This document shows positions 52,531 to 63,223 of a DNA stretch of 64,000 nucleotides, piece after piece. The notes below the pieces were generated by a model. That model did no database searches and was not told the DNA's origin. It was given only the letters and a program-made list of their open reading frames with translations. Each line of letters starts with the position of its first letter. Position 1 is the first letter of the stretch. The position numbers and the translations under genes are program-made. The DNA is from Ostrinia nubilalis (lineage: Eukaryota; Arthropoda; Insecta; Lepidoptera; Crambidae), in assembly GCF_963855985.1 (NCBI RefSeq), contig NC_087093.1, positions 11,229,501 through 11,293,500 on the forward strand, written 5' to 3'.

Positions 52531-52784
52531 TAATTGGAGCGAATTTTGTTTAAAACAAAACGTAATTTTTGTTCCAGCGCCGCCAAGACAGCTAGGAGTC
52601 GGAGTGGTCGCCATGGCCGAAATCGGTCGGATGGATCATCATCAATTTTTGTTTTGCATTACTCAGTAAGTACCTACTCACCTCTAACAGCTCTTAAATT
52701 ATATGTCATGTTATCTTTCGACTTAGTAATATAGTCTCTATATTTCTATAGCTTTATAAAAAGCCTAGCTTTTCAGTGTACCTA

Positions 52785-52951
52785 CCATGAGTTTACGTTA
52801 GGTGTGCTCGCTAGCGAGTAGGTACGTCAAAAATCTCTATGAAGATTTTGTTTCTTGAAAGTAGCCACTAGGGGCGCTGCACAATATGTCATACAATTAA
52901 TGTCATTTTTTTACGCAGTCGCTAGCGAGCACACCTAACGTAAACTCATGG
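52785..52951. mobile_element. 167-bp MITE with 33-bp perfect inverted ends
   Basis: Ends start CCATGAGTTTACGTTAGGTG and match perfectly for 33 bases. TA flanks both sides, as expected for a Tc1/mariner-type MITE. Confidence 0.85.
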
Positions 52952-53029
52952 TAAGCGCACAGTACTTAGGCCTAACATCCATGAATTCAGGTATAAATTA
53001 ATATTCGTGCTCAACACTCTACATTTACA

Positions 53030-53090
53030 CGTGCCGAAATTCGAACCCATACCTATATCTGATGGCGCTGTAAACCATAGACATTACCCA
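53030..53090 (-). repeat. possible SINE head remnant
   Basis: The minus strand has GGGTTCGAATTTCGGC, close to a B-box, and a weak A-box-like part. Too short to classify. Confidence 0.3.
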
Positions 53091-55919
53091 CGACGTTAGA
53101 AAATTGTAAACAAAACAGCTCGTAGACTTTCCAAGCGGAAAAACATATGGTCACTGCGTCTTTTGTTTAACAGTTAAACATTGTATAGGAAACGCAGTGA
53201 AAAGTCGAATTCGATAATATTATAATACCAGATTTGAATGTAATTATTTGATTTTATTTATCGCACGCATACTTCCAAGGCGTGCGCGATAAGCGACGTC
53301 ACTAGGGGCTAATATTATTGCGCAGTGGTTGAAAGACCTTCTAGGAAACACGTTAAATTAGCTATATTTAGAGCTCAATATTATGTCTTTTTGGGTTCCG
53401 TAAAACCTTTGAAAGACATGAAATCACTCATAAATAAAAAGGTGACTCTATCATTAAACTTCTAACTTAGTTAAATCTAACTAATTTTTTTTACAGATAT
53501 TTTGTATTTCGGTAGCTTGTTAAATAAAATACGCATTGAGTAAAGAAGTAAATTATTTCTGGGAAAGTAGGGGGGTGGGTGCAGCTTTTTGGGGATAAAT
53601 ATAACATCTACTTAATTGTAACCTACGAAAATTCAAACGTAAAATGGACAGCCAAATATAGAGTATTGTAATTAAATTATTAATACAGGTATTTTTAATA
53701 TATTGAAAATGCACGGAACCTGCGTCATGTAAATGAACTCACACACAAATCGTTCGTAAATTATCAGGCGCTCGTTGGTAGCAAAGAGGCGGTAGCACAG
53801 AGATCGTCATACTTTGCCTTGATTTATATTTAAGTTAAGAAGATAATAATCGCTATAGAATTGTGTTGCACTTCGTGATGAAAAATAAGACTGGTTAAAG
53901 ATAAGAATTTGTAATACGAAGTAATTTTATCGAATTTGTAAAAAATGTATTATAATAATACTTACTCTTTTTTAGTTTTGAAGAAAACCGAAATAATGTA
54001 AAAACATAATATTTTTCAAAATTATCACTTTATTTTGTACCTAAATCTATACATTTTTTTAATAAAATATTTTCACTGATCCATAGAAATCCACTTATTT
54101 AATGCTATATAAAAGCCGTTTGTCCTTTACAACCGTTTATAAAATAGGTCGACTTAAAAATATTATAAAATTAAATTGGACGAATGAATATACATATAAA
54201 TCAAAGAATAAAACCAAAAAGTAGACGAGACAAGAGATTACAAACCATTTATATCACGCTATATTTAGAGCAATAATTATAAGGAATTAAAATATTTTTA
54301 ATTTCAAATCAAAATAAACGAGGTTAGCGCAAAAGCACCTATTATTGAAATTAACATTTTGTCAAAAGGTTTGGTTCATTTGTTAAATATAGATTCTATC
54401 AGCTTACTTTAATAACTATACCTATGTAGTCATTTAATTTAATACAGGTTCATATAAGTTATTAATAATCTAAATGATAAATTAAATAAATATCCTAATA
54501 ACTGGCAAATGCTGACATTATTCCCTGAACATTTTAAAGGCTGTTATCAAATTATTTAGAAATCTTTTAAAATTTGAATATTTCGTTAGGGCAAGTTTGG
54601 CCACATGTCGCATTTATCACATCGTTCTAAGTACATAGTAAATCTTCGTTTTGACACTAAATTACAATTAATAATACTAACTAATAATTCGATTCGCCTA
54701 AGTAAGTAACCGTCAACCACAGTCATGAAAAAATATTTACAAAGATTTTATTAAAAAGTTACACCATGTAATAAACCATTCTTACTCAATTTACACTAAA
54801 GAATGTAAAAAATAGAAATTTTAAATTAAGATCTATCGTGGAAACTCATTTTTATCACCATTATGTATTAATTAAAATTACTCATTGTCATCTTATTTTA
54901 ATCACTAATCAATCACGTCAAAGTTCAGATCTAGAAACGTGAATATGTTTATAAATGATTATGGAAAAGTGCGACATATAAAACAATGAGGTAGTTGTAC
55001 TAAACTCTACATTTTTATCGGTAACATTTCATTTCATTTATTATTTAGGTTTTGTAACATTAAAAGCGCGCGTGCAATTCCGTGACAGTATGTCTCTCCA
55101 TAGATAAGAATAAGTTTAATAGGAATTGTCTCTCTTTTTCTTTTGATAAAAGTGTAAAAGAGAAAGATATACTGTCACTGTGACAAAAAGTCACCCGTGT
55201 GCGCATAGCCTAAGACAATGAAATTGGAGTCGGAAATTCTAGTAAATGAAAAAAGTAGGTAAGTTAAACATCATTTAACGATATGATAACTGCTGGTGTT
55301 TAAACTTTAACTCAGGTTATCAGTAATAATAAGTTTCTTCAACTTCATTTGATGCACCGATCATAATAACATTGTATTAACCACTATATGCGAGTTTAAT
55401 TACGATTTATCAGTATCACGTTGAACTGTAAACAAAACGAAAGTAATGAAGGAATCAATTTACCAATGTTTGTTGCCAAATACACTTAGCAAATATTTGA
55501 GTCATTAAACATCATGAACGATATAATTCATAGTTATTCATTATTTACTGTTTAATTTAATACCGTTTCCGCTATAATGAAAGGTAGCTTTTTATGTAAA
55601 TATGTATTTTATTTCAAACAATAACCTATGTCGTCATGTTGTTTTAGACTCAGTCAAAATTACAAACTGTCTCTAAGATTTATTTGTTATGATTCAATCC
55701 CTTTTAAAATAGTCATAATATGTATTCCTCCTTACCATGAATTGACTAGGATTGATTCATGTACAAAAGCCAAAAAAGTCAAATAAAAGGAACTCAATAA
55801 TATTCGAGAGACATTGAACTAATTAGTACGCAATAATGTAGGTACGCCTATCTTATATTTTAGAGAAGTATACTTAAATTGGTCCATAGAATAGATCACC
55901 AGATATCTATCGCATCGTC
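53091..55919. other. AT-rich spacer downstream of gene B
   Basis: No gene recognised. At 55070-55200 a block with GACAGTATGTCTCTC and its near-inverted GAGAAAGATATACTGTC looks like a small repeat element. Confidence 0.45.
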
Positions 55920-56191
55920 TTTTGTTTTTGCTGTGTACTATTTATTTAAACTAGAGACTTCCATGTACTACTAAATAAGCTATGGCAAATAAATTGTGCT
56001 GAGCTAGGGACAAATGTTCAAGTTAGGATAATAAAGGGGCTCGTTTCATGGGGCTCCGAAGGACACCACCGTGTTTTAATGGCTAGGTCCAGCCCTTCTG
56101 CCTCCCTTAGAGTCCTACATAAAGCATTTTCTGACGTAAAAAAAACAATTGAGAAGGGTTGTACACACTACCATATTCACCGCACCCTATC

Positions 56192-56345
56192 TAGTAGTAA
56201 TAGAAGTGTTCGTATAATAAAACCCTGGAGGTCTCATCTCTCATTAAGCCGGAACCATAGCACAGTGCAGGTGCCGAACGGCAGGTGGTGAACACCACCA
56301 GCGCCATATTACCGCCCACGTCCACATAATAATAAACTGTCTTCT
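56192..56345 (-). pseudogene. second degraded copy of gene B last exon
   Basis: The minus strand matches the last exon of gene B (GTGGACGTGGGCGGTAATAT, CACTGTGCTATGGTTCCGGC) but has a deletion in the middle that breaks the frame. Flanking 3' sequence is also duplicated. Confidence 0.75.
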
Positions 56346-56474
56346 AAATTGGTTTTGCTATGTACTCTTCTACTAGAGACGTAGAGACCTCCATGTATAC
56401 TACTAGATCTTTGGCGGACTATGATGGTACACAAAAAGTAGGTACATGTAAGTATTATCATTACACTATTCTAG

Positions 56475-56640
56475 TAGTATACATAAAAGTGAAGTGAACT
56501 GAAGGTCTTATCTCTTATTAAGTCTAAACCATAGCACGGTGCAGGTGAGTAGATGCATGAGCACCGTGGTGGACATCACTAGCGATAGCGACATGTTACC
56601 GTCCACATCCACCAGGCTTGGTACATAGTCTCCATTGCAG
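56475..56640 (-). pseudogene. first duplicate copy of gene B last exon
   Basis: At about 56612-56516 the minus strand still has an open frame for the C-terminal 34 or so residues (STTVLMHLLTCTVLWFRLNK and stop TAA). No good acceptor is seen in front of it, so it is probably a relic. The flanking 3' untranslated sequence (CTAGAGACTTCCATGTATAC-type) is repeated in three units between 55920 and 56705. Confidence 0.7.
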
Positions 56641-56742
56641 TCCTTTTTATTTTTTCTGTGTACTATTATTTATTTAAACTAGAGACTTCCAGGTATACCA
56701 GATAACAATTTAGTGAGCCATTTTGTATCCTATCTAAAGCCC

Positions 56743-56936
56743 GGTCCATGAGCACGTAGAATTTTGTCCAATAACCCCTAGCTACCCATCCTTATCGCTC
56801 GCGCGTAATTATATTGCTGTCGCGAAAGTGCGACTGGCACCCGCAGTGAGTGAGCGCGATAGCAACATAATTACGCGCGAGCGATAAGGATGGGTAGCTT
56901 GGGGTCATTGGACAAAATTCTACGTGCTCACGGACC
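56743..56936. mobile_element. 194-bp MITE with long inverted ends
   Basis: Ends starting GGTCCATGAGCACGTAGAAT match inversely over about 70 bp. The element lies in the 3' flank of gene B. No clear target duplication. Confidence 0.82.
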
Positions 56937-56982
56937 AGACTATAGTAGTACACATAGAAGTGTTCGAACTGAACTGACGGTC

Positions 56983-57137
56983 TCATCTCTTGTTAAGCCG
57001 GAACCATAGCACAGTGCAGGTGAGCAGATGCATGAGCACCGTGGTGGACACCACCAGCGCCATGTTGCCGCCCACGTCCACCTCCGCCATGTCCATCTCC
57101 GTCAGGAACTTGCTGGGCGTGATGTAGTGGCAGTACA
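56983..57137 (-). CDS. gene B last exon
   Basis: It encodes CHYITPSKFLTEMDMAEVDV and the last helix MALVVSTTVLMHLLTCTVLW, then TGA. The acceptor TTTTTCAG fits the phase of the previous exon. Confidence 0.9.
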
Positions 57138-60100
57138 CTGAAAAATAATGTAAATTCATGTAAAAAATAAAAAAATCCAAAAATGTTGTCAAAAAGCTAG
57201 GTTTTCGAAAAGTTAGCTTTTCAAAAAGTTACGCAGCCAAAAATTATGATTTTCAAAAGTTACGTTTGAAAAAAATAAAAAATGGTTTTTATAATTTAAG
57301 GTTAGATTAGGTTTTCTATTTCAAAGTTAGGTTTTAGGTTTTCAAAGTTAGGTTAGGTTTTCAAAGCTACGTTAGAATTTCAATAATTATTTTTGCGAAA
57401 AATAGGTTTTTAAAATTTAGATTTCGGAAAGAGATTTTTAAAGATTTGGTTAGGTTTTTATTAAAATTGTTTTCGAACGGTTAGGTTTTAAACATTTTGG
57501 TTTTCTAAAAGGTAGGTTTCGATTTTGCTGAGGGTAGGTTTTTGAATTTTGGTTTTCAAGAAGGAAAGATTTCAAATAGGTAGGTTAGGTTTTCAAAATC
57601 TAGTAGTATCTGATGGAGAGCAAAATTAAATTATTTAAGTTCTAATGCAAACTTACTCTTAGAACAGTGAATCTTGGTCCTGTTGAAGCCGTAGACAGAA
57701 TGGACGGCCACGTGGAAGCCAGCTCGGAAGTATGAGATGTGGTGGAGCCACCGGAACACGTAGGGCGTGTCGGAGAGCGCCAGGCAGAATCCGAACACGG
57801 AGAACAGACACGCGACCACTGGGCCCACGAATACTGCGATCTGGGGAATTGCAAGTGTGATTAGTACAGGCGTTGAATTGTATTGCTTGTAGAAATATAA
57901 ACTTAAATGTAGTACGAGAGGGGACTGTAAGATACGCTACGTCACTTGATACAATAATAACCAAGCCAAGTCAAATAGTCAATAGTCAAGTCAGTTGGAA
58001 TCAATCTATTGCTGTGCCTAAGTTGAAAAAGTGATTTGTTGCTTTTCCCCCATAGGATTTCCACAATGATCGGTACTGCGCTACTCGTATCTGTGGTACT
58101 TCTCGCGACCTTCACCAGATTAGTTAACCGAATGGAAGGCTTTCTTACTCTGTTTGGTTTTCCGGTTCGCGGTCATCATTGGAGGACTTTTCTGCCTCAA
58201 TGGCCATCAGCTCTACAATTTTTGTGATATTATTGTAGTGGGCATATGAATTAACAATTTAGCTCTAGTTACCTTGGTGGGGTGGTGGAGCCGATGAAGT
58301 AGCCCCAGGCCCGCGCGCACAGTGAGGTGGCCACGATGGTGGCCAGGAACAGAGAAGGGCGCGTCGGCTCCAGCGGGTTGTCCGTCAGCACCACGTATGA
58401 TACGCATGAAATCACCTGCAGGGTTGGGATCATCACCTTGGTGGGGGTGGTGGAGCCGATGAAGTAGCCCCAAGCCTGAGCGCACAGCGAGGTGGCCACG
58501 ATGGTGGCCAGAAATAGCTTGGCGCGCGTAGGCTCCAGAGGATTATCCGTCAGACAGTACGATAGCACCACATATGATACGCATGAGATCTTGAGATCAC
58601 CTGCAGGGCTGGGTTCATCACCTTAGTGGGGGTGGTGGAGCCGATGAAGTATCCCCAGGCCTGCGCGCACAGCGAGGTGGCCACGATGGTGGCCAGAAAT
58701 AGCTTGGCGCGCGTAGGCTCCAGAGGATTATCCGTCAGACAGTACGATAGCACCACATATGATACGCATGAGATCTTGAGATCACCTGCAGGGCTGGGAT
58801 CATTACCTTAGTGGGGGTGGTGGAGCCGATGAAGTAGCCCCAGGCCTGTGCGCACAGCGAGGTGGCCACGATGGTGGCCAGAAATAGCTTGGCGCGCGTA
58901 GGCTCCAGAGGATTATCCGTCAGACAGTACGATAGCACCACATATGATACGCATGAGATCTTGAGATCACCTGCAGGGCTGGGTTCATCACCTTAGTGGG
59001 GGTGGTGGAGCCGATGAAGTATCCCCAGGCCTGCGCGCACAGCGAGGTGGCCACGATGGTGGCCAGAAATAGCTTGGCGCGCGTAGGCTCCAGAGGATTA
59101 TCCGTCAGACAGTACGATAGCACCACATATGATACGCATGAGATCTTGAGATCACCTGCAGGGCTGGGATCATTACCTTAGTGGGGGTGGTGGAGCCGAT
59201 GAAGTAGCCCCAGGCCTGCGCGCACAGCGAGGTGGCCACGATGGTGGCCAGGAACAGCGTGGCGCGCGTCGGCTCCAGAGGATTGTCCGTCAGCCAGTAC
59301 GAAAGCACCACGTATGATACGCATGAGATCATCTGGAAGTAATGTTTGACATGAATAAGCAATAGGTTGGTTGAAACATTCTTTTGGCCCAATGCAATGT
59401 ACTGATAGTTGTAGAGTTGATGAAAGACACATTTTAAGAAAATTTCACGAAATCCAAGCGGACAGAAAGAAATGATTGATTTAGTTGACTTCAAAAGGAT
59501 CATCATAATTTAGAACGAATCTCTTTATCAGAGGCAAAAGAGGGAGGATTTCCCCACGTTGACCAGACAGCTTGGATAGGCCTAATATTTGCATATTTCT
59601 CCCTTTGTCACCTCTTACGAGACCCATGCAAAAATGTTACATCGTGTCAATATTTCTTATGAAGAAAAAATTACCCGTCATTATTTAATAAGAATATCTT
59701 ACCTGAAAAGGCAATTCCACGGCTAGAATAGAGACGATATATGGACCCAGCTTATACCATCGATTGAAATATTCCCCTTTTAGTATGTCCATCTCCAACG
59801 GAACTGTAACAAAAATTTATATATTTAGTACCAGAATCATCTTTTTCGGATCTGTCAGGGTTTTTAAAAACTTATTAAGCAGCATATCAAGTGTATCTTG
59901 GTATTGTAATTGAAGTTAGGAGTCATCTTGTACCTTGTAACAGACGATTTTGCATAATAATTTCATCATTTTTAGGTCACTGCAGGAGTAAGTATGCCCC
60001 TCTCTAATTCACTAGAGGTAAATGGAGGATTTGGTCAGACGGGTACCAAAATATGTGCACATGGTATAATGTATCTTTAAAATTTCATCTAACAGCATAA

Positions 60101-63100
60101 AGGGATAAGGATATGGCGCGTTCTCTGAACTTAGCAGAATAATTTACCTTTAAACACATAAATTATTCAGTGCGATGATGTAAGCGAAGTACTCGGAATG
60201 AGGTGATAAGCATCAGCCAGTTGAACTTTTAATTAAAACAGACAATTAACATGGCGCTATCTGATCTATAGGTACAGTAATAGGGGCAAAGTCTGCATGT
60301 TTGTTACTTAGAAAGTAAAGTATAGTTTTCGAAATTAGGAAGGTACTAATGAGATACCACCATCGATGTTTTAAATGGATATTCGTAATAGTTATAAGTA
60401 GACTGCTATTTAAACAAATTTCGCAAAATGAAAATTAAAAAGACGCAAACTTAGTTATGTTGGAAAGCTTATGCGAGCAAAGGCTTGATCAGAAGTTACA
60501 CTATTTTATGACGTTAAACAAGTTGTTGAAACAGAATTTTATTTACAGTTTTACAGAGACATAATTTAAATTTCAAACATTTAGGCACTAAAGATTTGAA
60601 GAAATCATATTGCTTATAGAAAATTAAATGTGTTTTTTCATGTCGTAGTGACTCAGCTACTACTCATTTGCATACAATTAACAGACAACACAATCTCTAC
60701 GTTAATACGATTGCAATCAAAACATCAAAGTAATTCTAGAGACACGAGGCAATAATTTAAGCAGCGTATTATCTATTAAATGTTATGGTAAGCCTTTAAT
60801 TGCTAACATTATTGCGAGAGCACGTCAAAGATCACCCACTATCGCCTGAACCTCACTTAGGAAGTTTAACCGCAGCCACGAGCATTGGCTTATAATTAAG
60901 CCTGTAATAATTGGTTTCTATAGATATTTACAGATTAAATCTACTTTGAATAAGAAAAACAAAATAAACTCTTAAGTGTGTGATTAATGTAATAGGACAG
61001 TAATTTCGTATCCGACTGTTTGTTAAAATAAGAGTAGCAAAACATTTTTGGAGTGAAATTGCGGGTGCATATTTATGTAGGAATCCGTCATATTTAGCTA
61101 AGCACCCCAGGTAGGATATTATAAATCATCATCATCATCATCATCATCTCAGCCATAGGACGACCACAGCTGAACATAGGCCTCCCTCAATGCTTTCCAT
61201 GTTGTCCGGTTGGTAGCAGCCTGTGTCCACAAAACTTAGAATAATACCTTCAGACGTGTTAGAGTCAGAATCATGATGAACCACGGCACGTGTTTTTTTT
61301 CTGATTTAGCTTTATGCCTATTATTTAACCTATACAGGGTGGAATCGATAAGTGATCTCACTCGATTATTTCTAAACTATACAAGATATCCAAAAACTGG
61401 TTACTGATCCTGAAAGTGCTTTACGAGCTCTATCCAACGGTACCAAAAATAGGTTACAAAATAAACTGGATCTATCCGAAAATTCAATGTTTCCAGCTTC
61501 CATACATTTAGTAAAACCACATAATATTAAAAAGTATACAAGATATTTAAAAGCTAGTTACTGATCTTGAAAGTGCTTCACGAGCTCTATCCAACGATAC
61601 CAATGATAGGTTACAAAATAAACTGGATCTATCCGAAAATTCAATGTTTCCAGTTTCCATACATTTAGTACTGCCACAGTCATGGCACTCATGTCTTGAT
61701 AATATTATAGCATGTAAAGCCTAAAATCAATGTTTTCCATGAATAATTTTAAATAACAATGCACAACAAGTTCACTTTAGGAGTTTATTATTTAATTAAA
61801 AAAATCAACACTTCTAATATTGTGCGGCTGGCATACATTTAGTATGGAGGCTGAAAACATTGAATTTTCGGATAGATCCAGTTAATTCTGTAACCTATTA
61901 CTGATACCGTTTGAAAGAGCTCATAAAGCACTTTCAGGATCAGTAACCAGTTTTTGGATATCTTGTATAGTTTAGAAATAATCGAGTGAGATCACTTATC
62001 GTTTCCACCCTGTATACTCGTATTAAACCACTCATACTCACACGAGAGCGTGACGGACATCTTCCCAGTGTACACCACTAGCAGCATAGACCCATAAAGA
62101 TATACATAGTTTCCCAGCACTGTGCTGGCTTCGCTTCCCACGCCCAGGTATAGGTAGCCGAAGATGAGAGCGATCACCACATGTGCTGCCACGCGGTACA
62201 TGAATAAGGACTGGAAGAAAAGATAGTTTTTCATCATCATCACCATCAAAATCTTTAACTGCATAATATTATCTTCAAATGCATTATCATCATTTTCATC
62301 TGGATTATTATACAGGATGTCCCTAAAAGTAGTGTCAAACCGAAGCCCAGAGGTAGAGTATCACTAGGGCTATCCAAATCACCCCCATGTATGTTCAGCG
62401 ATTTTTGATAAGTTTTCGAGTTATGATTTTTTTTAAATTTCTGTGCTTGGGCACTTTTTTGGTCACTGTGGCGCGGTGAATAGTTAAGTTACATGCCTGA
62501 TTTTTTTTATTGTTAAATGAATACTAAGCCTAACTGATTCAGAAGTATTTACATCCATAACACTAAAATCCTGTAGGTATGTTGTAAAAAAAATCATAAC
62601 TCGTAAACTATCAAAAGTCACGGTGATTTGGGTAGCCTTAGTGATGCTCTACCTTCGCTTCGGTTTGACACTACTTTTTGGGACACCCTGTATATTACGA
62701 TCTTCATTATCGTCATCAACTCATTTAATTTCTACAAGAACACGGCCCTCTCCAATTTATTAGAGGCAAATAAAGGATTTGGTCCTACACTCTCCACGGT
62801 GGCCAGATGGTTTGGAGAGGCCTGATGCTAGCATGTTTCTCTCATGTATGCCTCTTAAGAAATTCTCAGAAACAGCTGCGACTGTTCTACATATTCTACT
62901 CTGCCGAACCATAGGGCTAACGTTGTTCCTCATGTGCCCTTATTAGATGTCTAATAAATAACAATTTAACTTGTATTATGACATCAGCAAAGTATTGGAA
63001 ACAAAGCTGCAAACAATATTGCTAAACTCAAATAGGTATTAGAACAATATCATCCTCATTCAAAAATTACTTACATAATTTCTTGTCGTCATTAAATAAT

Positions 63101-63223
63101 TTCTATATAAGAGGATCCACGTTTGCCTGAGGAGACCGGATGGCCTATAAATGTTTTTGGAGGCTTTTTGTTGGTGTTTTGAATTCACTAGTAGATGCTT
63201 CGGTTTTAGCTCCGAGGTTATAT
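56983..63223 (-). CDS. ABCG half-transporter, 3' part of gene B (continues past right edge)
   Basis: Six coding exons in phase encode the last 304 codons: 63223-63075, 62210-62042, 59803-59703, 59332-59177, 57840-57657 and 57137-56983. The parts are a connecting helix with GLLRQTWILLYRNYLMTTRN, helices 1 and 2 (VVIALIFGYLYLGVGS), a GEYFNRWYKLGPYIVSILA segment, helices 3-5, FGFCLALSDTPYVFRW with the extracellular loop, and a final helix ending WFRLNKR and TGA. The nucleotide-binding domain lies right of the window. It is a paralogue of gene A with the same exon layout, placed head-to-tail. The exon at 59332-59177 is followed by five further tandem copies, and the last exon by two relics. Confidence 0.9.
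57185..57600. repeat. degenerate GGTTAGGTTTTCAAA repeat in intron of gene B
   Basis: Many imperfect units such as AGGTTAGGTTTTCAAA and GTTAGGTTTTAGG fill this 517-bp intron. It includes short TTAGG-like pieces but is not a telomeric array. Confidence 0.75.
57657..57840 (-). CDS. gene B penultimate exon
   Basis: It encodes IAVFVGPVVACLFSVFGFCL, TPYVFRWLHHISYFRAGFHV and a cysteine near its end (KIHCSK). Splice sites CCCCAG and GTAAGT. Confidence 0.92.
58040..58205 (-). mobile_element. decayed RTE LINE 3' end
   Basis: ATTTCCACAATGATCGG through TTTTCCGGTTCGCGGTC is a diverged RTE tail. It lies right next to the exon-copy array of gene B. Confidence 0.5.
58273..58415 (-). pseudogene. copy 6 of the gene B membrane exon (frame broken)
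   Basis: The most diverged copy. It has a CTGCAG acceptor before VISCVSYVVL, lacks the four codons for SYCL, reads TDNPLEPTRPSLFLATIVAT, and has one base fewer just before its donor, so splicing to the next exon would shift the frame. Confidence 0.75.
58437..58589 (-). CDS. copy 5 of the gene B membrane exon
   Basis: Open frame of 51 codons (ISCVSYVVLSYCLTDNPLEP to GSTTPTK), 153 nt, phase 0 at both ends, with a GTGATG donor. The only in-phase acceptor is a weak CTCAAG. Use in transcripts is unknown. Confidence 0.5.
58622..58774 (-). CDS. copy 4 of the gene B membrane exon
   Basis: Nearly identical to copies 2, 3 and 5, open for 51 codons and in phase. It shares the GGGTTCATCA flank with copy 2, which suggests that a pair of units was duplicated together. 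Confidence 0.5.
58807..58959 (-). CDS. copy 3 of the gene B membrane exon
   Basis: Open for 51 codons and in phase. It shares the GGGATCATTA flank with copy 1. Same predicted peptide as copies 2, 4 and 5. Confidence 0.5.
58992..59144 (-). CDS. copy 2 of the gene B membrane exon
   Basis: Open for 51 codons and in phase. Only 32 bases separate its weak acceptor from the donor of copy 1, too short for splicing copy 1 to copy 2, so at most one copy could be used per transcript. Confidence 0.5.
59177..59332 (-). CDS. gene B membrane exon, canonical copy 1
   Basis: It encodes ISCVSYVVLSYWLTDNPLEP and TRATLFLATIVATSLCAQAW, helices of the ABC2 domain. It has the best acceptor (TTACTTCCAG) and a GTAATG donor, and joins both neighbours in phase 0. 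It differs from copies 2-5 by SYWL for SYCL and TRAT for TRAK. Confidence 0.85.
59517..59640. repeat. dispersed repeat (same family as 7511)
   Basis: Contains ATCAGAGGCAAAAGAGGGAG and ACAGCTTGGATAGGCCTAAT. It lies between gene B exons. Confidence 0.5.
59703..59803 (-). CDS. gene B exon with the NRWY segment
   Basis: It encodes PLEMDILKGEYFNRWYKLGP and YIVSILAVELPFQ, the counterpart of gene [16 protein letters not shown]. Splice sites GTTACAG and GTAAGA; phase 1 in, 0 out. Confidence 0.9.
59975..60060. repeat. dispersed repeat (same family as 7511), short copy
   Basis: Contains TAATTCACTAGAGGTAAATG followed by GAGGATTTGGTCAGACGGG, matching the block at 62757-62785. Confidence 0.5.
60065..61125. 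other. intron of gene B, no feature seen
   Basis: AT-rich, without exon-like frames or recognised repeats. Confidence 0.5.
61126..61235 (-). mobile_element. RTE LINE 3' end, truncated
   Basis: An (ATC)n tract and CATAGGACGACCACAGCTGA mark the RTE tail on the minus strand. Confidence 0.7.
61335..62012. mobile_element. 678-bp MITE with ~190-bp inverted ends, beside a splice donor
   Basis: The ends start CAGGGTGGAA and share TGATCTCACTCGATTATTTC and CCAAAAACTGGTTACTGATC; TA flanks both sides. A second direct copy of part of the left arm lies at about 61545-61690. The right end stops 29 bases from the donor-side edge of the gene B exon at 62042. Confidence 0.82.
62042..62210 (-). CDS. gene B exon with helices 1 and 2
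   Basis: It encodes SLFMYRVAAHVVIALIFGYL and GNYVYLYGSMLLVVYTGKMS. Acceptor CTTCCAG, donor GTGAGT, phase 0 in and 1 out. Confidence 0.9.
62313..62690. mobile_element. 378-bp MITE, mariner-type ends
   Basis: Ends CAGGATGTCCC and GGGACACCCTG extend inversely through AAAGTAGTGTCAAACCGAAG, with TA on both sides. An inner ATCATAACTCG pair also matches inversely. Confidence 0.82.
62697..62870. repeat. dispersed repeat (same family as 7511), longest copy
   Basis: Contains CTCCAATTTATTAGAGGCAA and GGTGGCCAGATGGTTTGGAG. Used here as reference for the three shorter copies. Confidence 0.55.
63075..63223 (-). CDS. gene B exon with the connecting helix
   Basis: In the frame that fits its neighbours it encodes ELKPKHLLVNSKHQQKASKN and GLLRQTWILLYRNYLMTTRN. 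The other open frame over the same bases is a shadow. Acceptor TTTCAG, donor GTAAGT. Confidence 0.82.

Noticed and set aside
57185..57600. TTAGG-like telomeric repeat
   Set aside because: Units are degenerate GGTTAGGTTTTCAAA, not a regular TTAGG array; the stretch is an intron of gene B.
58626..59181. Repeated 61-codon plus-strand frames
   Set aside because: Antisense shadows of the tandem exon copies.
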